DNA of 64,000 bases from an uncultured Prevotella sp. (GTDB taxonomy: Bacteria > Bacteroidota > Bacteroidia > Bacteroidales > Bacteroidaceae): contig CAKZVT010000019.1 of assembly GCA_937922435.1 (NCBI GenBank), positions 1 through 64,000 on the forward strand, in the 5' to 3' direction. Below the pieces are notes generated by a model. The model saw only the letters and a list, made by a program, of their open reading frames with translations. It was not told where the DNA came from and ran no database searches. Made by a program: the position numbers and the translations under genes. Of this stretch, positions 14,828 to 23,146 are shown piece after piece (positions within the stretch are counted from its first letter, which is position 1; the number at the start of each line of letters is the position of its first letter).

Positions 14828-16066
14828 ATGAGTATAGCCAATCTTTTCAAAATAGCTCTACGGGCGATTGCCGCCAACAAGCTGCGTTCGTTCCTTACCA
14901 TGCTTGGTATAATAATAGGTGTGGCGTCGGTTATTACGATGCTTGCCATAGGGCAGGGCAGTAAGAAGAGCATACAGAAGCAGATTTCCGAGATGGGGTC
15001 TAACATGATAATGATTATGCCCGGTCAGGATATGCGCGGCGGAGTACGCCGTGACGCCGACGAGATGGAGACGCTGAAGCTTGTGGATTATGAGGCGTTG
15101 GCCGACCAATGCCAGTATATCAGCGCAATCAGTCCTGTAGTAAACAGTTCCGGGCAGTTCATCAACGGCAACAACAATACACCTTCGACAATTTACGGTG
15201 TCAACAGGGATTACCTTGAAATACGCCAGTTGTCGGTAGAGGATGGTGAGATGTTCACGGACGAAGACATCAAGGCGAGTGCCAAGGTGTGTGTCGTGGG
15301 TAAGACTGTGGCAGACAATCTGTTTCCTGACGGGTCAGACCCCGTGGGTAAAGTAATAAGGTTCAACACTATACCTTTCCGTATTGTCGGCGTATTGAAG
15401 AGCAAGGGGTACAACTCAATGGGCATGGACCAGGACGACCTTGTGCTTGCGCCGTATTCTGCCGTAATGAAGCGAATATTGGCAGTCAACTATCTTCAGA
15501 GCATAAACTGCTCCGCTTTGACTGAAGGTTTGACCGACAAGGCAACAGACGAAATCACCAACATATTGAGGTCGCAGCACAAGCTGAAGGATGCGACCGA
15601 CGAAAGCGACGGCGACGAAGACGACTTCAACATCCGTTCGCAGGAAGAACTGGCAAGCATGATGAACTCCACGACCGACCTTATGACAATCCTTCTTGCC
15701 TGTATAGCCGGCATATCATTGGTTGTGGGCGGCATAGGCATCATGAACATAATGTATGTCAGCGTGACCGAGCGCACGCGTGAAATCGGTTTGCGCATGA
15801 GTGTCGGTGCAATGGGCGTCGACATATTGAGCCAGTTCCTCATCGAGTCGATACTTTTGAGCGTTACGGGCGGCTTGATAGGTGTGTTGATAGGCATAGG
15901 GGCTACTTACGGCGTGAATATTTTTGCCAAGTGGCCTGTGTTCATACAGCCTTGGAGTGTGTTGCTTAGCTTCTTTGTTTGTACGGCTACAGGTGTGTTT
16001 TTCGGCTGGTATCCGGCTAAGAAGGCGGCCATGCTCGACCCCATCGAGGCTATAAGATATGAATAG
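14828..16066 (+). CDS. MacB-type ABC transporter permease
   Basis: The 412-residue membrane protein has the MacB layout: one N-terminal transmembrane helix (SFLTMLGIIIGVASVITML), a large periplasmic MacB_PCD domain, and three C-terminal helices of the FtsX domain containing NIMYVSVTERTREIGLRMSVGA, the mechanotransmission signature. It should form a dimer with two copies of the ATPase above and couple ATP use to pushing substrate through the adaptor and TolC. The sensor kinase gene begins 3 nt after its stop. Confidence 0.93.
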   Translation: MSIANLFKIALRAIAANKLRSFLTMLGIIIGVASVITMLAIGQGSKKSIQKQISEMGSNMIMIMPGQDMRGGVRRDADEMETLKLVDYEALADQCQYISAISPVVNSSGQFINGNNNTPSTIYGVNRDYLEIRQLSVEDGEMFTDEDIKASAKVCVVGKTVADNLFPDGSDPVGKVIRFNTIPFRIVGVLKSKGYNSMGMDQDDLVLAPYSAVMKRILAVNYLQSINCSALTEGLTDKATDEITNILRSQHKLKDATDESDGDEDDFNIRSQEELASMMNSTTDLMTILLACIAGISLVVGGIGIMNIMYVSVTERTREIGLRMSVGAMGVDILSQFLIESILLSVTGGLIGVLIGIGATYGVNIFAKWPVFIQPWSVLLSFFVCTATGVFFGWYPAKKAAMLDPIEAIRYE

Positions 16067-16069
16067 GAT

Positions 16070-17152
16070 ATGGCAAGGAAGAACGTTTATGTAGTCTTAA
16101 TCCACATCGTGTGCTGGGCATTGGTGGCTTTGCCGGCACTGGTTTTCGTTCCCGAACACGCCTTGCAAACACCGTGGATGTATGTCCTAAGGCTGTTTTT
16201 CCCACTGTTGCTGTGTGCGGTTTTCTATCTTAATTATTTTTGGTTTGTGCCCAATTTCTTTGAGAAAAAGCGTTGGTGGGCTTATGTATGCGTGAATTTT
16301 GCCGCAATATTGCTGTTCTCGTTCTGTATGGATTGGGTGATGGACATCATCCGTTCTATGGATGCCAGCGTATGGCCTCCTCCTCATCCTAAGTTTGAGA
16401 GGATGCCTCCCAATGCTGGCATGGCCGTCATGGGGTTCATGAAGGATGTGCTTCCGTTTGTGCTGTCGGCGGCGTTGGGCACGTCGTTGCGTTTGGCTAC
16501 GAGGTGGCAGAGTGCAGAGGAGCTGCGCAAGGAGATGGAGATACAGAAGGCGAGGGCGGAGCTTAACAATCTGCGCAGCCAGATAAATCCTCATTTCTTG
16601 CTCAACACCCTTAACAATATATACGCCCTTATTTCGTTTGACAGCGACAAGGCGCAGAAGGCGGTGCTGTCGCTAAGCACGCTGTTGCGCCAGATGCTTT
16701 ATGGCGGACGGGGCAACGCCACGGCTCTTCGGGATGAAGTCGAGTTCCTGCGTAATTATGTTGAGCTGATGCAGCTGAGGCTTAACAAGAATGTGAGCAT
16801 CGACTTTCAAGCCGACATCCCTGCCGACCGGGATGTGCGTGTGGCTCCGTTCATATTCATTTCGCTTGTCGAAAACGCGTTCAAGCACGGCGTCAGCCCT
16901 GTAAGGCCGAGCTTCGTTTCCATACGCATCGCTTCATATGGCGGCAAGATAGAATGTGAAATAAAGAACAGTAATTACCCGAAGGCCGACACGGACCGCA
17001 GCGGTCATGGCATAGGGCTTGAGCAGGTGGCAAAACGCTTGGACCTTGCATATTCGGGGAAATATGAGTGGAGCAGGGGCGTGGACGACGAAACTAATAC
17101 TTATTACTCAAAAATAACGATTTATGATACTGAATTGTGCGATAATAGATGA
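16070..17152 (+). CDS. LytS-family sensor histidine kinase
   Basis: This 360-residue membrane kinase has four predicted N-terminal helices (residues of about 10-150), a short coiled segment, then the His_kinase domain with the phospho-acceptor motif NNLRSQINPHFLLNTLNNIY and an HATPase domain (FISLVENAFKHG; GHGIGLEQVAKRL). There is almost no periplasmic loop, so it probably senses a membrane or efflux-related signal. It overlaps the response regulator gene by 29 nt, implying coupled translation. Its place at the end of the efflux operon suggests autoregulation of the pump. Confidence 0.92.
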   Translation: MARKNVYVVLIHIVCWALVALPALVFVPEHALQTPWMYVLRLFFPLLLCAVFYLNYFWFVPNFFEKKRWWAYVCVNFAAILLFSFCMDWVMDIIRSMDASVWPPPHPKFERMPPNAGMAVMGFMKDVLPFVLSAALGTSLRLATRWQSAEELRKEMEIQKARAELNNLRSQINPHFLLNTLNNIYALISFDSDKAQKAVLSLSTLLRQMLYGGRGNATALRDEVEFLRNYVELMQLRLNKNVSIDFQADIPADRDVRVAPFIFISLVENAFKHGVSPVRPSFVSIRIASYGGKIECEIKNSNYPKADTDRSGHGIGLEQVAKRLDLAYSGKYEWSRGVDDETNTYYSKITIYDTELCDNR

Positions 17153-17837
17153 CGAGCCTTTGGCTGCCGGACTTCTTGCCAGTTATGTCAAGAAAGTGCC
17201 CGAACTGTACCTTGTCGGTGTATATGGAAGTGCGGTCGAGGCTATGAAGGAGTTGAGGAACAACCCTGTAGACTTGCTTTTCCTTGACATACAGATGCCC
17301 GAACTTAGCGGACTGGAGTTTGCAAGCATATTGCCTAAGCAGACAAAGGTGATTTTTACTACGGCGTTCGACCGCTATGCAATCGACGGCTACAAGGTCA
17401 ACGCCGTAGACTACCTGCTGAAACCTATTAGTTACGACCGCTTCGTGCTGTCGGTGAATAAGGTCGTGGAGCTGTTCAAGGGTATTGCCGGGCATGAAGC
17501 GGCGTCGGCCGACAGGTTCGTGTACGTCAAGAGCGAGTATAAGCTCGTCAAGGTAGAGTTTGACAACATCCTTTATGTGGAAGGTGTGAAAGACTATGTC
17601 AAAATCTATTTCCGTGACGGGCACAAGCCGGTCATGTCGCTCATGAACATGAAAAAGCTTGAGGATTACCTGCCGAAGTCGCAGTTCATGCGTGTGCACC
17701 GCTCGTTCATAGTCAACATGTCGGCGGCGGAAATGATAGACCGTGGCCGCATAGTGGCAGGCGATACGTTCATTCCTGTATCTGAAAGCTATAAGGAACA
17801 GGTGCAGGAATATGTTGACAGACACACGCTTGTTTGA
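17124..17837 (+). CDS. LytTR-family response regulator
   Basis: The 237-residue regulator has a receiver domain (acidic pair IIDDEP, phospho-acceptor Asp in FLDIQMPELSG, Thr in FTTAF, Lys in LLKPISYDRF) and a C-terminal LytTR DNA-binding domain (VKSEYKLVKVEFDNILYVEG ... FMRVHRSFIVN). LytTR proteins bind direct repeats upstream of their targets; the tolC-like operon is the obvious candidate. The ATG at 17124 lies within the kinase gene and gives the usual N-terminus. Confidence 0.93.
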   Translation: MILNCAIIDDEPLAAGLLASYVKKVPELYLVGVYGSAVEAMKELRNNPVDLLFLDIQMPELSGLEFASILPKQTKVIFTTAFDRYAIDGYKVNAVDYLLKPISYDRFVLSVNKVVELFKGIAGHEAASADRFVYVKSEYKLVKVEFDNILYVEGVKDYVKIYFRDGHKPVMSLMNMKKLEDYLPKSQFMRVHRSFIVNMSAAEMIDRGRIVAGDTFIPVSESYKEQVQEYVDRHTLV

Positions 17838-17909
17838 ACCATGTGTGTGCTGGTTATAGGGGATTGCAGCCAGCTTTAGGATGTATGGCGTAATCGGTTG
17901 ATATCCAAT

Positions 17910-17999
17910 GCGTTGTAAAAGGCCGTCTTTTAGAAGCTAAAAGACGGCCTTTTACAACGCAATATGCCACCTTTTACAATGCAAAAGGTGGCATATTGC
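17910..17999. repeat. Intergenic double-hairpin repeat, copy at 17.9 kb (best preserved)
   Basis: Hairpin 1 is a perfect 24-bp inverted repeat (17910-17933 with 17937-17960, loop AAG) containing AAAAGGCCGTCTTTTAG. Hairpin 2 is a perfect 17-bp inverted repeat (17959-17975 with 17983-17999) containing TGCCACCTTTT; with one A-C mismatch its loop also shrinks to 3 bases. The hairpins share a GC dinucleotide. The copy lies between convergent genes. Confidence 0.9.
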
Positions 18000-18022
18000 A
18001 AAACGCCCGGTTATGTACGGGC

Positions 18023-18217
18023 TTAATACTTGCTTTCTTTCTTCATGAAATACACGTGCAATGCCGCCCCGAGCAGTATCAGTGCGGCGGCCGAAAGGGT
18101 GAAGGCGTTATGGTCGGTCCAGCCGAACGCGTAGCCGAGAAGCAGCAGGACGACGCCTAAGCAGAGCATGGCGAAGCCCGAGTTGCGGATGTGTTTTTTT
18201 ATGAATAATGTGTCCAT
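18023..18217 (-). CDS. Small two-helix membrane protein
   Basis: This 64-residue protein has a basic N-terminus (MDTLFIKKHIRNSG), two hydrophobic helices (about 14-31 and 38-56) and a basic C-terminus, so both ends are probably cytoplasmic. I do not recognise a family with a known role. The ATG at 18217 is preferred over an upstream in-frame ATG at 18277 because a -7 box TATTTTTG lies between them (18231-18224 on the minus strand). It is convergent with the two-component operon and divergent from rpsF. Confidence 0.65.
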   Translation of the reverse strand: MDTLFIKKHIRNSGFAMLCLGVVLLLLGYAFGWTDHNAFTLSAAALILLGAALHVYFMKKESKY

Positions 18218-18414
18218 GTGCCTGCAAAAATACGGATAAAAAATAAAACCGCAGGCAATAATTACATAAAATGTCATCTATTACGAGCCGATAAAGGTAA
18301 AAAGAAGTTAAAACTTACGGTTGCATACATTATAAATAACCTATATGTCAGCGGAAAAGCGTACCTTTGCACCGCATTTTGCAAAATCATAAACAAATTA
18401 ATCATTTAAGTAGT

Positions 18415-18759
18415 ATGAATCAATACGAAACCGTTTTCATTTTGACTCCCGTTTTGTCTGATGAACAGATGAAGGAAACGGTCGCAAAATTCAAGACTCT
18501 GCTTACCGACAAAGGTGCGGAAATCCTGAACGAAGAGACCTGGGGATTGAAGAAGATGGCTTACGCTATTCAGAAGAAATCGACAGGTTTCTACTGCCTG
18601 CTCGAGTTCAAGGCTGAGCCGGAAGTTATCAAGACATTGGAGACAGGATACCGCCGCGACGAGAAGGTTATCCGCTTCATGACAGTTAAGCTCGACAAGT
18701 ACGCCGTAGAGTACGCCGAGAAGAGAAGGAACAAATTAGCTAAAAAAGAGGAGGCATAA
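18415..18759 (+). CDS. rpsF: 30S ribosomal protein S6
   Basis: S6 sits on the 30S platform next to S18. The 114 residues start NQYETVFILTPVLSDEQM and include EETWGLKKMAYAIQKKSTGFY, both typical. It opens the rpsF-rpsR-rplI operon; rpsR starts 3 nt after the stop. The ATG at 18415 gives the family start; an upstream in-frame ATG at 18367 falls on the promoter -7 box (TACCTTTG, 18362-18369) and is rejected. Confidence 0.96.
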   Translation: MNQYETVFILTPVLSDEQMKETVAKFKTLLTDKGAEILNEETWGLKKMAYAIQKKSTGFYCLLEFKAEPEVIKTLETGYRRDEKVIRFMTVKLDKYAVEYAEKRRNKLAKKEEA

Positions 18760-18762
18760 ACC

Positions 18763-19026
18763 ATGGCAGAATCAGAAATCAGATATTTGACTCCTCCTTC
18801 GGTTGACACGAAGAGGAAGAAATACTGCCGTTTCAAGAAGAGCGGCATCAAGTACATCGACTACAAGGACCCCGAGTTCCTTAAGAAGTTTTTGAACGAG
18901 CAGGGCAAAATCCTGCCCCGCCGCATTACTGGCACGTCTCTTAAGTATCAGCGCCGCGTGGCTCAGGCCGTTAAGCGTGCACGCCAGATTGCGCTGCTTC
19001 CGTATGTAACTGACCTGTTGAAGTAA
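18763..19026 (+). CDS. rpsR: 30S ribosomal protein S18
   Basis: S18 binds with S6 on the 30S platform. The 87 residues include KKKYCRFKKSGIKYIDYKD and the family block ILPRRITGTSLKYQRRVAQA followed by VKRARQIALLPY. It is the middle gene of the operon, 3 nt after rpsF and 18 nt before rplI, which is preceded by a purine-rich AAGAAGGAGG stretch, an unusually good Shine-Dalgarno-like sequence for this phylum. Confidence 0.97.
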   Translation: MAESEIRYLTPPSVDTKRKKYCRFKKSGIKYIDYKDPEFLKKFLNEQGKILPRRITGTSLKYQRRVAQAVKRARQIALLPYVTDLLK

Positions 19027-19044
19027 AAAGAAGGAGGATACACG

Positions 19045-19587
19045 ATGGAAATAATACTGAAAGAAGACATTATCGGCTTGGGATTCAAGAACGATATAGT
19101 TACTGTTAAGGACGGTTACGGCCGCAACTATCTTATCCCCACAGGCAAGGGCGTCATCGCTTCAGCTTCTGCAAAGAAGGTTTTGGCGGAGAACTTGAAG
19201 CAGCAGGCTCTCAAGCTGGCTGCCATCAAGGCCGAGGCCGAGAAGAAGGGCGAGGCTCTGAAGGACGTTGCCCTCGTAATACCCGTAAAGGTCAGCGCAA
19301 ACGGCGTTGCTTACGGAGCTGTTACCGCGGCTACCGTTGCAGCCGAGTTGCAGGCTAAGGGCTTCGACATCGACCGCAAAATCGTCACCATGCACGACGC
19401 AAAGAAGGTGGGCGACTATGTCGCTACCGTTCACTTCCACAAAGAAGTGCTTGTAGAAGTGCCTGTAAAGGTAGTTGCTGAAGGCGCCGACAAGGCAGAG
19501 GAAGCACCCAAGGCGGAGGACGCTCCGGCCGAGGCTCCTGTTGCAGAAGAGGCTCCCAAGGCTGAAGAAGCTCCCGCAGCAGAGTAA
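19045..19587 (+). CDS. rplI: 50S ribosomal protein L9 with Ala/Glu/Pro-rich tail
   Basis: L9 bridges the L1 stalk base and protrudes from the 50S subunit. The N-domain (MEIILKEDIIGLGFKNDIVTV, VKDGYGRNYLIPTGKG) and C-domain are normal up to about residue 148. The remaining 30 residues form a low-complexity acidic tail of EEAPKAE/EDAPAEA repeats, which is not part of the core fold. It closes the operon and is followed by a strong terminator. Confidence 0.96.
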   Translation: MEIILKEDIIGLGFKNDIVTVKDGYGRNYLIPTGKGVIASASAKKVLAENLKQQALKLAAIKAEAEKKGEALKDVALVIPVKVSANGVAYGAVTAATVAAELQAKGFDIDRKIVTMHDAKKVGDYVATVHFHKEVLVEVPVKVVAEGADKAEEAPKAEDAPAEAPVAEEAPKAEEAPAAE

Positions 19588-19620
19588 TTTTTGCCCTGTA
19601 AAGCAAGTTTATTATACACG

Positions 19621-19655
19621 TCCCCGACGGCACGCGTTGCCGTCGGGGATTATTG
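19621..19655 (+). terminator. Terminator of rpsF-rpsR-rplI
   Basis: The arms TCCCCGACGGCA (19621-19632) and TGCCGTCGGGGA (19638-19649) pair perfectly over 12 bp with a 5-base loop, then TTATTGTTTTT. Confidence 0.85.
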
Positions 19656-19680
19656 TTTTTGTATATTTAAGTTTTGTTTT

Positions 19681-19712
19681 ATTGTCCGTTCTCCGTGAAA
19701 ATGTTACCTTTG
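19681..19712 (+). promoter_or_regulatory. Promoter of the membrane winged-helix regulator
   Basis: ATTG (19681-19684), a 20-base spacer and TACCTTTG (19705-19712). The leader before the ATG at 19740 would be about 24 nt. Confidence 0.6.
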
Positions 19713-19739
19713 CCCGGTAGAACGTATTTGTATCGACAC

Positions 19740-20621
19740 ATGAAAGCATATCTATCAATCATCGTTTTCGCCGTGCTGGCGTTGTCGTCGGTCGTTACCG
19801 GCACGGGTAACTATATCGACGCGAAGGAGCGTATAGCGTCTGACCTCAACCGGGCGCTCGTCCGCGCGCTGGCGGAGAAGGGCGGCGAGTGGGTTACGGA
19901 AGACACCGTGCGCGTCTGCCGGCAGCTTCAGGCGCAATCTACGGATGTTGTAGCCATGCTAATACGTGACGACTGCTTTATCGAAAGCCTATCAATACCC
20001 GAGCTTCGCGGCATGTCTTACGTCTCGTTTGCCGTAGTTCCGCAGGGCGGAAAGGGAGCGTTCGAGTGGAACGACGCGGCCGGAGTGAGCGGCGACACCG
20101 TTCTCTTGAAGCCCGGTATGGCGCAGGCGGACGATGTGGAGGTGGCTTTCCGCGGCAATGCCGACTGCTCGTTTGCAACCGTGTTGGGCTTGTCAGACCA
20201 GCGTCTGCCCGTCAGCCTGATGATGGCTGCCATGCTTTGGGGCGTATTGTCAATACTTTATATGCGGAGACATGGCGCAAACCGCATGATGAAAGCATGC
20301 GGAATGACAATCGGCGGATTGCGTTTCGACGCTTCGCTCAACACTTTTTACAATGCAGGAAACGAAGAGATGCGTTTCACTCCGATGCAACACGAGCTGA
20401 TGCGGATGTTCTTCCGCGCCGACGGGCACAAGCTGTCGAAGGACGAAATCTGCTCTGCCTTGTGGCCGGGCAAGCCTGATGCCAGCGAGACTCTTTACAC
20501 CTTAATCCGCCGATTGAAGCAAGTCATAGAGCCGAATACCGGCATCAGGATTGAGTCAGAGCGCGGACGGGCGTACAGACTGACGGCAGATGTCAGCCAA
20601 ATGTCAGGGAGTTGTCAGTAA
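19740..20621 (+). CDS. Membrane-anchored winged-helix transcriptional regulator
   Basis: This 293-residue protein has an N-terminal hydrophobic segment (residues of about 4-20), a periplasmic domain of about 130 residues with no family I can name, a second transmembrane helix (about 156-176, SLMMAAMLWGVLSILYM), and a C-terminal OmpR/PhoB-type winged helix (about 190-285; FTPMQHELMRMFF, KDEICSALWP, TLYTLIRRLKQVIEP, IRIESERGRAYRL). CadC/ToxR proteins have the opposite order, DNA-binding domain first. The layout suggests a one-component system in which the periplasmic part senses and the tethered domain binds DNA. The ATG at 19740 is used because an upstream in-frame ATG at 19674 precedes the promoter. 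The TonB receptor gene starts 54 nt after the stop. Confidence 0.8.
   Translation: MKAYLSIIVFAVLALSSVVTGTGNYIDAKERIASDLNRALVRALAEKGGEWVTEDTVRVCRQLQAQSTDVVAMLIRDDCFIESLSIPELRGMSYVSFAVVPQGGKGAFEWNDAAGVSGDTVLLKPGMAQADDVEVAFRGNADCSFATVLGLSDQRLPVSLMMAAMLWGVLSILYMRRHGANRMMKACGMTIGGLRFDASLNTFYNAGNEEMRFTPMQHELMRMFFRADGHKLSKDEICSALWPGKPDASETLYTLIRRLKQVIEPNTGIRIESERGRAYRLTADVSQMSGSCQ
20591..20618 (+). promoter_or_regulatory. Triple 11-bp direct repeat, candidate operator
   Basis: TGTCAG occurs at 20591, 20602 and 20613, an exact 11-bp period (ATGTCAG, ATGTCAG, TTGTCAG). It lies in the last codons of the regulator gene and ends 7 bases before the -33 element of the TonB receptor promoter. OmpR/PhoB-family proteins bind such helical-period direct repeats. 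The adjacent regulator or PhoB itself is the likely ligand. Confidence 0.6.
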
Positions 20622-20625
20622 TAAT

Positions 20626-20659
20626 TTTGTCGATTACACATAACAGTCTCTTACTTTTG
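20626..20659 (+). promoter_or_regulatory. Promoter of the TonB-dependent receptor gene
   Basis: TTTG (20626-20629) and TACTTTTG (20652-20659) with a 22-base spacer, slightly long for the consensus, as expected for an activator-dependent promoter. Transcription should start near 20663. Confidence 0.55.
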
Positions 20660-20675
20660 CACGAAAAAGCAAAAG

Positions 20676-22766
20676 ATGAAGAGACTGTTTTTATTTTCAT
20701 TGTACATCATTCTGCCATTATCCGTAATGGCGCAGACCAAGGGAGACAATGGCAATGACGGCAAGGCGGCAAGCGACACGGTGTCGTTAAAAGGGGTTGT
20801 GGTGAAGGGCGAGCGCGTAATGAACCGCGACAACACCCTCCGCCTGCTGCCCACGCAGGAGCAGAAGGAGGCATCCGCCACCGGCTACGGCCTGCTTTCG
20901 CGCCTCGCTTTGCCGTATGTCACGGTGGACGAGGTGGCCAAGAGCATCACCGTGCCGCCAAACATGGGGCAGCTCCAGGTGCGCATCAACGACATAGTGG
21001 CCGACAGGCGCGACCTGACCGCGCTCGACCCGAAGACCGTCAGGTCGGTTGACTTCGTCCAAAACCCGGGCGTGCGCTACGGCCAAGGCGTCACATTTGT
21101 GGTCAACATCGTTACAAGCAAGCCCGAATTTGGCTACACCGTCGGCGCGGAACTTATGCAGACGCTCACCTCGGAGCGCACCAACGGCGAGGCGTTTGCC
21201 AAGCTGAACCATGGGAAAAGCGAGCTTGGCGTACACTATTCGTTCGGTTTTGCCGACATGAAGAAGCTGGAATACGAGGAGACGGCCGACTACCTGATGC
21301 CCGACAATTCCACTTATACAATACAGCGCACGGACAACGACTGGCGCAGACGTAACATAACGCACGACCTGCAGCTGCAATACAGCCAGGCCGACACGTC
21401 GCGCTACACCCTGCAAGCCACCCTCGGCGGCACGCTCTCACGCATACCGCGCGACACGAGGACGCGCACCGAGACGCAGGGCGGCACGGGCGAGGCGTTT
21501 TCAATAGGCTCTACGGATGATACCAAGGCAGCCTTGGCCGACATGTATTTCAACTACAACCTGACGAAACGCCAGAGCCTTACCGTCAACGCGAACGGAA
21601 ACTACACCCTGTCAGACTACGATTACACCTACGGCGGCATGTCGCCATACGCCTATAAGTCGCGGAGCACTGTGCGCACGCTCTTCGCCGAGGCCATATA
21701 CGAGAACCGCCTGCGCCCTTTCACCCTGTCGGCCGGGCTGACGTTCGACCATAACCATACCGGCATAACCTACCGCGGAGACACCGATGCCGACAACAAC
21801 ATACTCACGCAGAGCCTCTACGCCTTCGCTCAGGTTAAGGGGCGGCTGGCCGGCTTGTCATATACGGCAGGCACGGGCGTCAGCTACCTGCACTACCGTC
21901 AGGGCGCGGAGCGTTACGGCTACTGGCTGTGGCGGCCCGAGGTGCAGCTCTCCTGGGCGCCGTGGCGGCCGTTCCGGCTGAACTACAACCTGCAAATGAG
22001 GCAGGAAGCGCCGCGCCTTGCCTACCTCGGCGACGCCGTGGTGAGGAACAACGCGATGGAACTGACCGTCGGCAACCCCGACATCCGCCCCAACAAAGTC
22101 ATTGAGCAGACGTTTACAGCGTCGCTTCAGTTGCCGTTGTTATATACTTCTGTGTCAACGCATTACCGCTCTCATATAAATACATGGATGCAGAAAATAG
22201 AGCGCGTCGCCGCAGACGACGGCGGCGCATACTTCCTATTCTCGCGCGCAAACCAGCGGCGCGTCAGCATGTTCTACGTTGACAACTACACCCGTTACGA
22301 CCCGTTGCCCGGCAAACTCTCGCTCATGTTCTTTGGCGGACTGTACCGCTGCTTCAATTACGGCGACGATTACACACACCATTCGTCCGCCTTCAACTGG
22401 GGTGCAGGTGCCGACGCGTACCTCGGCCGCCTGTCTCTGTCGGCCCATGTGGACAACGGCTGGAGCTTCCTCGAGGGCGAGACCAAGGGCATAGGCACGT
22501 ACGCCTGGTATCTTACGGCATCCTACCGCATCGGCAATTTCAACGTTTCGCTCTACTGGCAGCACTGTTTCCAGAACCGCGTTGAGACCAACCACTCCGA
22601 ACTGCTTAACCGCTATGTGCACAAAACGCTGCGCATGTATAGCGGCGACATGGGCAATATGCTCACCCTCAGCCTCTCGTGGCGGCTCTCGAAAGGGCGT
22701 GGGCGCAAGGCCGTAAGCCGAAACGCCGTGAAACGCGGCGGTGACACGGGCATAATAAAGAACTGA
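20676..22766 (+). CDS. TonB-dependent receptor-like outer membrane beta-barrel protein
   Basis: The 696-residue protein has a signal peptide (cut after VMAQ), a short linker, a plug domain (about residues 38-150; KGVVVKGERVMNRDNTLRLL, VRINDIVADRRDLTALDPKT, VDFVQNPGVRYGQGVTFVVN) and a large barrel with alternating aromatic strands up to the C-terminus. It lacks the N-terminal carboxypeptidase-like domain of SusC proteins and no SusD partner follows, so it is not a glycan-uptake SusC. The substrate is unknown. After the barrel there is a short basic tail (KGRGRKAVSRNAVKRGG), unusual because most receptors end in an aromatic residue. Its context predicts control by the upstream regulator. Confidence 0.85.
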   Translation: MKRLFLFSLYIILPLSVMAQTKGDNGNDGKAASDTVSLKGVVVKGERVMNRDNTLRLLPTQEQKEASATGYGLLSRLALPYVTVDEVAKSITVPPNMGQLQVRINDIVADRRDLTALDPKTVRSVDFVQNPGVRYGQGVTFVVNIVTSKPEFGYTVGAELMQTLTSERTNGEAFAKLNHGKSELGVHYSFGFADMKKLEYEETADYLMPDNSTYTIQRTDNDWRRRNITHDLQLQYSQADTSRYTLQATLGGTLSRIPRDTRTRTETQGGTGEAFSIGSTDDTKAALADMYFNYNLTKRQSLTVNANGNYTLSDYDYTYGGMSPYAYKSRSTVRTLFAEAIYENRLRPFTLSAGLTFDHNHTGITYRGDTDADNNILTQSLYAFAQVKGRLAGLSYTAGTGVSYLHYRQGAERYGYWLWRPEVQLSWAPWRPFRLNYNLQMRQEAPRLAYLGDAVVRNNAMELTVGNPDIRPNKVIEQTFTASLQLPLLYTSVSTHYRSHINTWMQKIERVAADDGGAYFLFSRANQRRVSMFYVDNYTRYDPLPGKLSLMFFGGLYRCFNYGDDYTHHSSAFNWGAGADAYLGRLSLSAHVDNGWSFLEGETKGIGTYAWYLTASYRIGNFNVSLYWQHCFQNRVETNHSELLNRYVHKTLRMYSGDMGNMLTLSLSWRLSKGRGRKAVSRNAVKRGGDTGIIKN

Positions 22767-22832
22767 AACCACGGAAAGGGAACGGCCCGGACGCACCGGC
22801 AGGACGGTTGGAACGACACGTTTGGAGCGTTA

Positions 22833-22858
22833 AAGCCGTCAGCTTTGACGGCTTGTTT
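22833..22858 (+). terminator. Terminator of the TonB receptor gene
   Basis: AAGCCGTCA and TGACGGCTT pair over 9 bp, with a 4-base loop, then TGTTTTG. Confidence 0.6.
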
Positions 22859-22907
22859 TGTGCGGTTTTGTAACCGGTTGATAATCAATAAGTTAAATAT
22901 GGTAAAG

Positions 22908-22987
22908 CAAAAGGCCACCTTTTGACCTTCAAAAGGTGGCCTTTTGATAGATGAAACATGGCCTTTTGCAGTGTAAAAGACCGTGTT
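22908..22987. repeat. Intergenic double-hairpin repeat, copy at 22.9 kb
   Basis: Hairpin 1 is perfect over 18 bp (22908-22925 with 22929-22946, loop CCT) and contains CAAAAGGCCACCTTTTGA, with CCACC replacing the usual CCGTC on both arms. Hairpin 2 (22955-22969 with 22973-22987, loop AGT) pairs at 14 of 15 positions counting G-T. The matched change in both arms suggests the stem itself is maintained. Confidence 0.85.
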
Positions 22988-23125
22988 TTGTTTTTAGGGT
23001 TGTTAAAACATTGTTGGGCGGATATTGATATGTGGAACGCCGTATTTTGTGTACTGTTTTCGCATAAACAGTCCGATTAATTGCTTTTTAATTGGATGTT
23101 AATTATGAATTTAAGTAAATATTTA

Positions 23126-23146
23126 CCCCCCCCCTACTTAATTTTG
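23126..23146 (+). promoter_or_regulatory. Candidate susC promoter with C9 tract in the spacer
   Basis: A run of nine C (23126-23134) lies just upstream of TAATTTTG (23139-23146), where the -33/-7 spacer would be. No proper -33 TTTG is seen at the usual distance. Changes in tract length would alter spacing. Confidence 0.4.
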
